Origin: an uncultured Bacilli bacterium
GTDB lineage: Bacteria; Bacillota_I; Bacilli_A; RF39; UBA660
Assembly (NCBI GenBank): GCA_947626035.1
Contig: CANQQR010000006.1
Location: 1-40,395, forward strand
Length of the DNA: 40,395 nucleotides
Direction: 5' to 3'
A program made the translations under genes and the position numbers. Below the pieces are notes generated by a model. It searched no databases, was not told the DNA's origin, and worked only from the letters and a program-made list of their open reading frames with translations. Of this stretch, positions 9,578 to 18,366 are shown in pieces. Positions within the stretch are counted from its first letter, which is position 1; each line of letters opens with the position of its first letter.

Positions 9578-9780
9578 GTACCATCCTTTAATTAACTTAA
9601 TTTTGATAACGGTATAAACCGAAAATACTTTAAATATTTCTCATTAGAAAGCAGGAAAACATAAATTGTTATATAAACATCCCACCAATAGTTTACTCTC
9701 TTTAATAACAAACTTTAAGTTTATTCTTTCCTCATTTGATTTACAAATAAATTTTAACATTTAAGAAAAACATTTTCAAG
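9578..9780 (-). promoter_or_regulatory. T-box leader of proS (putative proline specifier CCT)
   Basis: Minus strand ATTAAAGGATGGTACCGTGGA T-box, upstream AAAGAGAG element, stem I arms GAAAG/CTTTC and TGTTA/TAACA, CCT-G at the specifier position. Confidence 0.85.
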
Positions 9781-9782
9781 AG

Positions 9783-10574
9783 TTACTTAACTAAACTAAT
9801 AACAGCATCCTTTTTACCACTTTCATGTAACTGATAATTAGCAGGGTCTACTAAATCACAATTAAACCCATAACTAACAAACTCATCATATTTTGAAGTC
9901 CAACAATACTGTGCTTGAATAACACCATCACTAGTCAAAAACTTTTTATAATTCTTTAAAAATTCCTTATATTGTTTAACTCTCATAACCAAATACATAT
10001 AAATATTAGAAAATAACATTAAATCATACTTAGTACTTAATTCCGAATGTAAATTCTCTAAAGATGCAAGTTTTAACTCTGGAAAACTTTGACTTTTAAG
10101 CATCTCTTGTAATTTATAATAATTATCTCTATCTAAATATGGAATAACCCTACCACTATTAAAGTCTCTCATATCACTTAATATAACTCTAGGTAAAACT
10201 AAACTAGACAAACCTTTAGTAACCATTACATTATCAAAAAACGCCCTAACTTTAATAGGCAAATACTCTCTTACCTTAATATAACTATCAGTATATTGTA
10301 AAGATGTATTTACAAAAAAATTTATAAACTCTTCATAACTAAGTACCATTATAGAATAAAACTTTAAATAAAAATAATATAAAGTATTAACATTATTATC
10401 AAACAAAGTAACTGAATTTGCACCAAATAAAATACTTGAAAAATACTGATCTCCACTTCCTACAACTGAAAGCACATCAGCGCCTTTAAAATCATATATA
10501 TCATTATAACTACTTAAATTTTCATTTGTAAATGGATAAACCTTTCCATAACATAGTGACTTACCTTTTTCCAT
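9783..10574 (-). CDS. DUF3419-like/SAM-methyltransferase-like hypothetical protein
   Basis: DFKGADVLSVVGSGDQYFSSILFGANSVTLFDNN. Confidence 0.65.
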   Translation of the reverse strand: MEKGKSLCYGKVYPFTNENLSSYNDIYDFKGADVLSVVGSGDQYFSSILFGANSVTLFDNNVNTLYYFYLKFYSIMVLSYEEFINFFVNTSLQYTDSYIKVREYLPIKVRAFFDNVMVTKGLSSLVLPRVILSDMRDFNSGRVIPYLDRDNYYKLQEMLKSQSFPELKLASLENLHSELSTKYDLMLFSNIYMYLVMRVKQYKEFLKNYKKFLTSDGVIQAQYCWTSKYDEFVSYGFNCDLVDPANYQLHESGKKDAVISLVK

Positions 10575-10631
10575 AAAACCCCTCTTTTCAAGTACTTTAT
10601 TTTATACCAAACAGACAAAAAAGTCAAGAAA

Positions 10632-10659
10632 ACAAAAAAAATAAAGCCTAAAACTTTAT
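10632..10659 (-). terminator. intrinsic terminator after tRNA-Arg/tRNA-Pro
   Basis: Minus strand ATAAAG-ttttagg-CTTTAT + T8. Confidence 0.7.
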
Positions 10660-10683
10660 CTTTAATACAATTAATATACAAAA

Positions 10684-10760
10684 TGGTCGGGAAGACAGGA
10701 TTTGAACCTGCAACCACTCGGTCCCAAACCGAGTGCTCTACCAAGTTGAGCCACTTCCCG
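10684..10760 (-). tRNA. tRNA-Pro(TGG), CCA encoded
   Basis: Cloverleaf; anticodon loop TTTGGGA with stem CTCGG/CCGAG. Confidence 0.93.
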
Positions 10761-10766
10761 ATATTA

Positions 10767-10843
10767 TGGCGTCCCCAAGAGGAATCGAACCCCTAACCTT
10801 TTGATCCGTAGTCAAACGCTCTATCCAGTTGAGCTATGAGGAC
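10767..10843 (-). tRNA. tRNA-Arg(ACG), CCA encoded
   Basis: Cloverleaf; anticodon loop CTACGGA with stem TTTGA/TCAAA. Confidence 0.93.
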
Positions 10844-10969
10844 AAATTCCTCTTTTTGCTAGTACGCCATTAATAATACCATACTTTTAAGCATTTGTGA
10901 ACACTTTTTTTTAAATTTTTTCAAATTTTATACTTAATATTATGTAATTAAAATATTTTTATAACCTCA

Positions 10970-12070
10970 TCAATTAACTTCTTTCTTTTTCATAACTCTT
11001 TTTTGATTCCCACCTTGCCTAAACTGTTCTATCTGTGTTCTTCTTTTCTCATCCATTGCCTTCAAATATTCCCTAAGTTCTATAACTTCCTCGTCTGTTA
11101 ACATCATATCAGGTTCAATAACACCATACCTATCTACTGAACCTTTATGTGCCATATAATACTCATACTTTCTCATTCTTATCCATTTTTCTCTAAACTC
11201 TGGACTAACAGCTTCTAAAACTTTACTTTCTACTTTCTCATCACTAATTCCAAAAACTTTTCTAAAGTCCACACTAGGAAATACTGGCTCATACAAATTA
11301 GAAAATGCTAAATTCATAAATGAATCTCTCCACATATAAGCATTTTTCTCAATTCCCTCTTCAATAGCTTCCCTATCAATACCAATTTTTAACAAAGTAT
11401 CTTCTACACCTTTTCTAAAACCCAAATCACAAACAGAAGTAAGAAAAACAATATCTCCTCCATAATCTTTATCACTAATCCAATTATCTCCACCTTTTGC
11501 CATCCACTTAATTTGAAATTTCACTATTTCCTGTTCATACTCATGTCTCTTTACTTGAAACACTGAAGAAGTCTTTACAAACTCTAAAATTCTATCAATA
11601 CTTATATTAAACAATTTCTGATTTTGTCTTAACATTTTAGCAAGCCACAAATCATCCCTCAAATGACAAGGCAAATTCTCCATACTTAATTCCTCTGGAC
11701 GACTAAAACAACTGCTATACCAAATTCCAGTCCTTGGAAAAAACTTTAATGTTGCTTTTTCTAATAAATACTCTATAGAACTATTTTCACTTTCATATAC
11801 AGCATCATCATTTATAACTATATACTTTTTTAATAATTCCCTTTTATCTAACTTTACAAATCTTAAAAATTCATAATCACATTTTGAAAATGATGAATAA
11901 TAACAAGAAAGCGGTTTAAAAATAATATCACTACCAGTTTTTATTTTCTCATTAGTAAAAATTTCAACAAAATTTCCACTTACCAAATTATATTGACAAA
12001 TTAAATAATATACATCCTTTCCTCTTTTAACTTCTAAAACATACAAATCACTTAAACTATACTTTTTCAC
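10970..12070 (-). CDS. hypothetical protein (366 aa)
   Basis: Long ORF; no family recognised. Confidence 0.75.
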   Translation of the reverse strand: MKKYSLSDLYVLEVKRGKDVYYLICQYNLVSGNFVEIFTNEKIKTGSDIIFKPLSCYYSSFSKCDYEFLRFVKLDKRELLKKYIVINDDAVYESENSSIEYLLEKATLKFFPRTGIWYSSCFSRPEELSMENLPCHLRDDLWLAKMLRQNQKLFNISIDRILEFVKTSSVFQVKRHEYEQEIVKFQIKWMAKGGDNWISDKDYGGDIVFLTSVCDLGFRKGVEDTLLKIGIDREAIEEGIEKNAYMWRDSFMNLAFSNLYEPVFPSVDFRKVFGISDEKVESKVLEAVSPEFREKWIRMRKYEYYMAHKGSVDRYGVIEPDMMLTDEEVIELREYLKAMDEKRRTQIEQFRQGGNQKRVMKKKEVN

Positions 12071-12089
12071 TTAAAATAACCCTCCATCA

Positions 12090-13724
12090 CTAACCTAATA
12101 AATTAATTCTTCTTTTTATTTCATTAATTCCTAATAACCTCATTATCTCATACAAGTCTGGTGTCATAGATTTACTTGTTAAAGTAACCCTAATAATCAT
12201 ACTAATATCAACAATACTACCCTTATAACTAAGAGAATTTTCTTTATACATCTTCAAATCAGAACAATAACCATACTTATCTGATAACATCTTCATCTTA
12301 TTAAACCAAGTCTCTTTATCATCTACTTCATCATAATAATTATCAATATAATCTGTAACAATAGTTTTAATTTCATTAATATCTTTTATATTTTGCCACT
12401 CATAATTAAAATTCTTAAATAACTCACTATACATAAACCATATATATGACTTTATCTCAGAATAACAACTAAAATCTTTCCTAGGCTTTTTTTGTTCTCT
12501 TTCAATATTCAAAATATTAATAGTATATTGTTTATACTTAGTTATTAAATCATAAAAAGGTTTATCAAATTCAAAAGTCCACTTTAATAACTTATCATAA
12601 ACTTGAATAGCTGACAATCTTGAAATATAATTTCTAGAAATACTTATTATTTTATCTAAATCAAATAGTGCACCATTTTTACTCATTTTACTAAACGAAA
12701 ACTCAAAATCTCTATAAGATTTATCCGTATTTTGCAAATACCATCCATCAAAATTTGAATTCATTAACGTAGCAAAATACAATTTTATTGCTTCAACTGG
12801 AACACCTTTTTCATGATAAAACATTGCAGCAGCTTCTGGATCTTTCCTTTTACTAATCTTTCTAATTGAATCCCCATCCTTTATATTTAAAGGTAAAAGA
12901 TGCGCAAATTTAGGTGGTTTAAACCCACAAGCATTCCATAATTCTAAATGAAAAGGAACAGAAGAAATATAAGAATCATCTCTTGTAACAATTGTAACTC
13001 TCATAAAATGATCATTACAAACATGCGCAAAAGCATAAGGTGGTATACCATCAGACTTTACTATAACTTGATCCAAATCATTATCTGGTAATTTTATTGT
13101 TCCTTTAACTAAATCTTTAAATATTATTTGATTATTAAAGTCTCCATTAGATTTAAGCCTTAACACCCACTTATCTCCTCTATCAATATGTTCCTTCACT
13201 TCATCATATGTTAAATTACGACACTTAGCATAATGTCCATAATAACCAATTCTATCTTTTTTACTTTCTTGAATTTTTCTCATATTATCTAAATCACTTG
13301 AAGAACAAAAACAAGGATATGCTCTTCCAATAGAAACCAAATATTTAGCCACAGTATGATAAATCTCTAACCTTTTAGACTGTATATATGGTCCATATTT
13401 TCCACCTTTAATAGGACTCTCATCCACTTCATAATTATAGTGCTCCAAATCATTTAACCCTAACAAAATACCATTCTCAATTTTTCTCTTCTGATCAGTA
13501 TCTTCAATTCTTACAATAAATACCCCATTAGTTTGCTTTGCAATAACTTCTGGAATAAAAGAAGCATACAAATTACCCAAATGCATTCTACCAGTTGGAG
13601 ATGGTGCAAATCTAGTTACCTCACTATTTTTTTCTAAATTTCTTTCAGGATACATCACTTCTAAATCATCAATTGTTTTTGTAACATTAGGATACAATAA
13701 ATTTGCTAAATCATTATTTGTCAT
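12090..13724 (-). CDS. gltX: glutamyl-tRNA synthetase
   Basis: TRFAPSPTGRMHLGNLYASF (HIGH region), VRIEDTDQKR, KISKRKDPEAA (KMSKS region); start at 13724 after AAAGGAGG. Confidence 0.92.
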   Translation of the reverse strand: MTNNDLANLLYPNVTKTIDDLEVMYPERNLEKNSEVTRFAPSPTGRMHLGNLYASFIPEVIAKQTNGVFIVRIEDTDQKRKIENGILLGLNDLEHYNYEVDESPIKGGKYGPYIQSKRLEIYHTVAKYLVSIGRAYPCFCSSSDLDNMRKIQESKKDRIGYYGHYAKCRNLTYDEVKEHIDRGDKWVLRLKSNGDFNNQIIFKDLVKGTIKLPDNDLDQVIVKSDGIPPYAFAHVCNDHFMRVTIVTRDDSYISSVPFHLELWNACGFKPPKFAHLLPLNIKDGDSIRKISKRKDPEAAAMFYHEKGVPVEAIKLYFATLMNSNFDGWYLQNTDKSYRDFEFSFSKMSKNGALFDLDKIISISRNYISRLSAIQVYDKLLKWTFEFDKPFYDLITKYKQYTINILNIEREQKKPRKDFSCYSEIKSYIWFMYSELFKNFNYEWQNIKDINEIKTIVTDYIDNYYDEVDDKETWFNKMKMLSDKYGYCSDLKMYKENSLSYKGSIVDISMIIRVTLTSKSMTPDLYEIMRLLGINEIKRRINLLG

Positions 13725-13744
13725 ATTTACTAACCTCCTTTTAA

Positions 13745-13980
13745 AATAAAAAAAGTAATTCATTCTTAAAGGACGAATCACTCGTGGTACCACCTTAATT
13801 TATAATAAATTATATTACCTCAAAATCTTAACGCGATAAACGGAATAGCTTGTATACACTATTCAACTCCAAAGCTTCATTCAAATAATCCGATTATTAA
13901 TTTGCACCAACCATTAACTCTCTTAAAATCAAAACTATTTTACTCTTCTTCTTCATTGCTTTAAATACAAACACATTTTA
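13745..13980 (-). promoter_or_regulatory. T-box leader of gltX (putative Glu specifier GAA)
   Basis: Minus strand ATTAAGGTGGTACCACGAG T-box, AAGAGAG element, antiterminator/terminator arms; GAA before TGAAGCTTT on the stem I 3' side. Confidence 0.88.
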
Positions 13981-14003
13981 ACACATAGGTTTTTACTTGT
14001 AAA
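13975..14003 (-). promoter_or_regulatory. promoter of the gltX leader
   Basis: TTTACA - 17 nt - TAAAAT on the minus strand. Confidence 0.6.
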
Positions 14004-14113
14004 GAACAAAACAGAATAAATTCCGCCAGATAACCTCACGATTATATATTTCTGCTTCATAGAATTTTACTTCTCCACAGACTATACTTTCCCTAGTCGC
14101 TAGGACGCTTTTT
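14003..14113 (-). mobile_element. dispersed repeat copy 1, resembling an IS200/IS605 right end / TnpB omega-RNA scaffold
   Basis: 14003-14095 matches 40303-40395 at 87 of 93 positions; minus strand reads GTCTGTGGAGAAGTAAAATTCTATGAAGCAGAAA then ATAATC-GTGA-GGTTAT hairpin. Confidence 0.55.
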
Positions 14114-14249
14114 TATTTAATAACTTAATTTATATTTATACTTTTTTGCATTCTTTCTATACTACTGCCACCTTTTGTTCTTTTTTATTAAGAACTTTCT
14201 AAAAAATAAATAATATGTTAGAATATAACAAAAAGAAGATGATTCAAAA

Positions 14250-14633
14250 ATGAATTCAGAAGAAAATGTTATAAACAAAGTAAAGGAAATTGCTAAATTA
14301 CTTGATTTATCAATTGAAGAAATGAAAAATAATCATAAAAAATTAGATGATTGTTATGCTATATATTATTGGAATCCTAATAATGACAAACTATCTATTA
14401 TTGTAGCATCAAATGGAGAATATTTATATGCAACATCAAGTATAAGTTTTGAAAAACTATTAGAAGAATTTAAAACAGGAAAAAGAAACGGAAAATTAAA
14501 TGGTAATAATGGAAATATTTTAAAATGTCCAAATTGCGATAGTAAATTAACATATATGATGCCAGATGAGAAAAGTTTTAAATTGTCGTAAATGTAACAA
14601 ATTTTGCACAAATGAAAATGGTGTTAACAACTA
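14250..14633 (+). pseudogene. zinc-ribbon protein, frameshifted
   Basis: ORF 14250..14591 contains LKCPNCDSKLTYMMPDEK; the -1 frame continues RKVLNCRKCNKFCTNENGVNN, restoring the second Cys pair. Confidence 0.6.
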
Positions 14634-14863
14634 ATCCATATACAGTGATAATTTAATATTTTAAAAGGACATAGTATCTATGAATTGGCTGAAAATGATA
14701 TTCAGCAAAAATTATTATTAAATGCAATAATGCTAAATAAAAAATATAGTAAAATTATTAATGAACAAATATTATACTATATATCTAAGCAAAATTCAGA
14801 TATAAAAAATACAAATGTTAAAAATAATTTATAAAATAGACAAATGAAAGGAAGTGAAGTAAA

Positions 14864-15559
14864 ATGACAAATGAACAAATAATATATATTTCTTTAGATG
14901 ATAGTGGAAAACTTAATAATAACGAAAAGTATTTAGTATATGCAGGTTTATTTTTTACTAACAAAAAAGAATTAGAAAAATTTAAAGCAATTTATAAAGT
15001 AATAAGAAATCAAATTGCTAAGAAAAAAATATACAAAAATATAGATGAACTTAAAGGCTATACTTTAGAAAATAAAGATAGATTAAGACTTTTAAGATTT
15101 ATTTATAAATATAGTTCTGCTGGATTAATAGTAGACAATTCTCAAATAACTAAACAAGATATTTTATTTAGTAAAGATGCTAGAGGAAGATACAGAGATT
15201 ATGTTATAAAATTATTAATTAAAGATATTGTTATCGAACTAATAAATAATAAAAAAATAAACCCATATAAGCCGGTTGTGTTAATAATAAACATGGACCA
15301 AGAAAGTGCTAAGACAAACGGAAGATACAGATTAGACGAGGGAATATATGAAGAATTGGTAAAAGGAATTATAAATTTTAACTATAGTTTTAAGACAACC
15401 CCAATATTATTTAGTTCTTTAGTAGTAAAAATATATACTCAAAATTCAAAAGATAGCATAATAATTCAAGCATCAGACATTATCGCAAATAACATTTGGA
15501 GAACTATAATGAGTAACAATAAAATAACAGGAATTGATATTATCAAATATTTTCCATAA
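14864..15559 (+). CDS. DUF3800 domain-containing protein
   Basis: IYISLDDSGKLNNNEKYLVYAGLFF N-terminus and QASDIIANNIWR C-terminal motif. Confidence 0.85.
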   Translation: MTNEQIIYISLDDSGKLNNNEKYLVYAGLFFTNKKELEKFKAIYKVIRNQIAKKKIYKNIDELKGYTLENKDRLRLLRFIYKYSSAGLIVDNSQITKQDILFSKDARGRYRDYVIKLLIKDIVIELINNKKINPYKPVVLIINMDQESAKTNGRYRLDEGIYEELVKGIINFNYSFKTTPILFSSLVVKIYTQNSKDSIIIQASDIIANNIWRTIMSNNKITGIDIIKYFP

Positions 15560-15561
15560 AA

Positions 15562-15670
15562 AAAGTGGATTGCTCCACTTCCCAGTTTATGTGGTGTATA
15601 TACATACACTTAGTCCACAGACCAACATAAATCTGTCCACCAAGACAAAGCATAAAATGCTTCCGGTACA
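15562..15670 (+). ncRNA. candidate structured RNA directly 3' of the DUF3800 gene
   Basis: AGTGGA-ttgc-TCCACT hairpin; TTTATGTGGT pairing ACC(A)ACATAAA around a GTAT-atac-ATAC hairpin; AGCAT-aaa-ATGCT hairpin. Confidence 0.55.
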
Positions 15671-15811
15671 AATAATATATCAAAAAATATATCATTTGTC
15701 AATTATAGTATATTCACTTTAAACAAAATTATGTATAAAATATTTCACGTATTTTTAAATAAAGATGAAGTTGATAGATATATAAATTTAATAAAAGCAA
15801 ATAAAAATTAA

Positions 15812-16000
15812 AAAACACATGCCACTATGTTAATAAGTAATGGTGTATCTATAAGAGCAGTTGCTGATAGACTTGGAGATACAGTTGAAGTTATAGAAAA
15901 AACATACTATCACGTACTACCTAAAACACGTAGCATTCCTGTCAATTTTATAAATGATTTTAATAAAAATCTTAAAAAACAGGTCGTAAATGATCCGTAA
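15812..16000 (+). pseudogene. tyrosine recombinase (phage-type integrase) C-terminal remnant
   Basis: Frame reads KTHATMLISNGVSIRAVADRLGDTVEVIEKTYYHVLPKTRSIPVNFINDFNKNLKKQVVNDP*; nothing upstream encodes the remaining domain. Confidence 0.75.
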
Positions 16001-16002
16001 AA

Positions 16003-16028
16003 AATATAAAAACCCCATAAATACGGGG
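16003..16028 (-). terminator. terminator of the tRNA array
   Basis: Minus strand CCCC-gtatttat-GGGG followed by TTTTTATATTTTTT. Confidence 0.75.
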
Positions 16029-16040
16029 AAATTATTAATC

Positions 16041-16116
16041 TGGTGGTTACAGTTGGAGTCGAACCAACGACACCAAGATTTTCAGTCTTGTGCTCTGCCA
16101 GCTGAGCTATGCAACC
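16041..16116 (-). tRNA. tRNA-Phe(GAA)
   Basis: Cloverleaf; anticodon loop CTGAAAA; CCA encoded. Confidence 0.94.
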
Positions 16117-16121
16117 ATAAC

Positions 16122-16197
16122 TGGCGGTTCCGACGGGAATTGAACCCGCGATCCCTCGCGTGACAGGCGAGTGTGATAACCGCTACACCACGGAACC
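16122..16197 (-). tRNA. tRNA-Asp(GTC)
   Basis: Cloverleaf; anticodon loop CTGTCAC; CCA encoded. Confidence 0.94.
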
Positions 16198-16199
16198 AT

Positions 16200-16276
<77 letters not shown>

Positions 16277-16286
16277 ATATTATAGA

Positions 16287-16379
16287 TGGCGGAGGAAAAG
16301 GGATTCGAACCCCTGCGCCGGTTTCCCGACCTCCCGGTTTTCAAGACCGGTCCCTTCAACCAGACTTGGGTATTCCTCC
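16287..16379 (-). tRNA. tRNA-Ser(TGA)
   Basis: Long variable arm; anticodon loop CTTGAAA. Confidence 0.94.
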
Positions 16380-16390
16380 ATAATATAATT

Positions 16391-16479
16391 TGGTGCCCCG
16401 GGCCGGACTTGAACCGGCACGAGCTTTAACACTCGAGGGATTTTAAGTCCCTTGCGTCTACCTATTCCGCCACCGAGGC
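16391..16479 (-). tRNA. tRNA-Leu(TAA)
   Basis: Long variable arm; anticodon loop CTTAAAA. Confidence 0.94.
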
Positions 16480-16497
16480 ATCATATTATAAATTAAA

Positions 16498-16573
16498 TGG
16501 TGACCCGCTGGGGATTTGAACCCCAGACCCCTTGATTAAAAGTCAAGTGCTCTACCGACTGAGCTAGCGGGTC
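16498..16573 (-). tRNA. tRNA-Lys(TTT)
   Basis: Cloverleaf; anticodon loop CTTTTAA. Confidence 0.94.
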
Positions 16574-16588
16574 ATAAACTAAAATAAA

Positions 16589-16663
16589 TGGTTGCCTCGG
16601 CTAGATTCGAACTAGCGAATGCACGAGTCAAAGTCGTGTGCCTTACCACTTGGCTACGAGGCA
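16589..16663 (-). tRNA. tRNA-Gln(TTG)
   Basis: Cloverleaf; anticodon loop CTTTGAC. Confidence 0.93.
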
Positions 16664-16670
16664 ATCTAAG

Positions 16671-16754
16671 TGGTGGAGAGACATGGATTCGAACCATGGA
16701 ACCCGAAGGAACAGATTTACAGTCTGCCGCGTTTAGCCACTTCGCTATCTCTCC
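16671..16754 (-). tRNA. tRNA-Tyr(GTA)
   Basis: Long variable arm; anticodon loop CTGTAAA. Confidence 0.94.
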
Positions 16755-16761
16755 AAAAAAA

Positions 16762-16837
<76 letters not shown>

Positions 16838-16844
16838 ATATCAA

Positions 16845-16921
16845 TGGTGGGCGACAAGAGACTCGAACTCCTGACCCTCTGCTTGTAAGGCAGATGCTCT
16901 AACCAACTGAGCTAGTCGCCC
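16845..16921 (-). tRNA. tRNA-Val(TAC)
   Basis: Cloverleaf; anticodon loop CTTACAA. Confidence 0.94.
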
Positions 16922-16942
16922 AAAACCTTGTTGACACTTACA

Positions 16943-16971
16943 AATATATCATTTAAAAGAACTTATGTCAA
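16943..16971 (-). promoter_or_regulatory. promoter of the 10-tRNA array
   Basis: TTGACA - 17 nt - TATATT on the minus strand just upstream of tRNA-Val. Confidence 0.8.
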
Positions 16972-17372
16972 CAATTTTTATTATTTTTATTACTTAAATT
17001 TATTTCTCTAAACTTAAATCTAGTCCACTTTTTCAAATTATCTTTAAGTAACAAAAAGCCATGACCAGATTCTGGAATCATAGATAATGACTGTTCCACC
17101 TTATAATCTATCTTCTTAATAGACAATTTCACTTGACTCTTATCTTCATCAATATCTACAATCTTAACATTAATAATATCGCCAATATTAAACTTACTAG
17201 GCAAATTCTTTACAAACTTATCAGACACCTCAGAAATATGAACAAGCCCAGTATAATCATCCTCCAAACTTACAAAAATTCCATAAGGTGTAACACCAGT
17301 AATCTGCCCCTTAACAATATTCCCTACTCTTATATTATTCATTTTCACATCACATATGTAATTATAACACAC
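16968..17372 (-). CDS. S1 RNA-binding domain protein (YugI/CvfD-like)
   Basis: VGNIVKGQITGVTPYGIFVSLEDDYTGLVHISEVSDKFV. Confidence 0.88.
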   Translation of the reverse strand: MCYNYICDVKMNNIRVGNIVKGQITGVTPYGIFVSLEDDYTGLVHISEVSDKFVKNLPSKFNIGDIINVKIVDIDEDKSQVKLSIKKIDYKVEQSLSMIPESGHGFLLLKDNLKKWTRFKFREINLSNKNNKNC

Positions 17373-17388
17373 ATTTATAAATTAATCA

Positions 17389-18366
17389 CTACCTAAGCCA
17401 CGTAACAGGCGGAATATTTGCTCTTTTACTAATCAAATTATAAATATCTAACAAAAAATCTTCATACATAGCACACTTACTAATATAACCCAAAACCTCA
17501 CTCTCACTATGATCTAAAGAAATAATCAAATTAACAGTATCAAAATAATAAGATGGGTAAAGTAACCTAGAAAACAAAATAGCTAAACTACTAGAAGAAT
17601 AATTACCATTCATAATCAAATCTTCAACCTCATCATAATTTATACTACCATTAAAAAACTTAACCTTAATATACTCTGCAACATCCCTAACCTCATAATC
17701 AATAGTAAAATTAAGAGGATTATTAATAAACCCACTATAAGTTTTAACAGGTATCCTCTTATGATTAATAGTAAGCTTAGAACTACCAAAATCACTCATC
17801 ATAGTAGCATTCAAAAAATAACTAACCGCATTTTCAGCAAGTCCTACATAATAATCATACGATTCCAAAATCAAAGGGTATTCCAAATTAAGTTCTCCTA
17901 TTGCCTCTTCAAAATCATCAATCTTCTTACACCAAAGACTAGCCCAATTACTATCAATACTTCTAATATTATTACTAACAATTAAATTATTAAAATAAAC
18001 AATATCACTTAAATCATAAACATCACTCTCAATAGAATTAACCCTAAGCATAACATAAATAACAGAATCAATAACCACATAAAATTCTCCATTTCTATTA
18101 CTAATAAAAGTATCAACTAACACATTCCTATTATACAAATCATTACTAATCTTAACTAAAAAATCAATCTCCTTAGGATCTCTATCATAAAACACAAAAT
18201 AATACTTAATATCATCATAAAAAAAGTAACATCCATTATCTAAATGAAAAATCTCTTCTGGATAAATATCATAATAATACTTTATACTTTCCCTCATATA
18301 ACTCACTAATAAATTATATGCAAAAAAAGAAAAAAACTGCAATTTATGCAGCCATATTTCCTCCAT
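17389..18366 (-). CDS. hypothetical protein, possibly a divergent YutH/CotS-like kinase-fold protein
   Basis: ORF; weak resemblance and proximity to yutD/yunB homologues only. Confidence 0.4.
   Translation of the reverse strand: MEEIWLHKLQFFSFFAYNLLVSYMRESIKYYYDIYPEEIFHLDNGCYFFYDDIKYYFVFYDRDPKEIDFLVKISNDLYNRNVLVDTFISNRNGEFYVVIDSVIYVMLRVNSIESDVYDLSDIVYFNNLIVSNNIRSIDSNWASLWCKKIDDFEEAIGELNLEYPLILESYDYYVGLAENAVSYFLNATMMSDFGSSKLTINHKRIPVKTYSGFINNPLNFTIDYEVRDVAEYIKVKFFNGSINYDEVEDLIMNGNYSSSSLAILFSRLLYPSYYFDTVNLIISLDHSESEVLGYISKCAMYEDFLLDIYNLISKRANIPPVTWLR

Noticed and set aside
10514-10744. 76-aa minus ORF MVEHSVWDRVVAGSNPVFPT
   Set aside because: Its start is inside tRNA-Pro and it runs through the terminator into the next gene in another frame; spurious.
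15534-15722. 62-aa plus ORF overlapping the DUF3800 end
   Set aside because: Covers the structured 3' RNA in a different frame; no ribosome-binding site.
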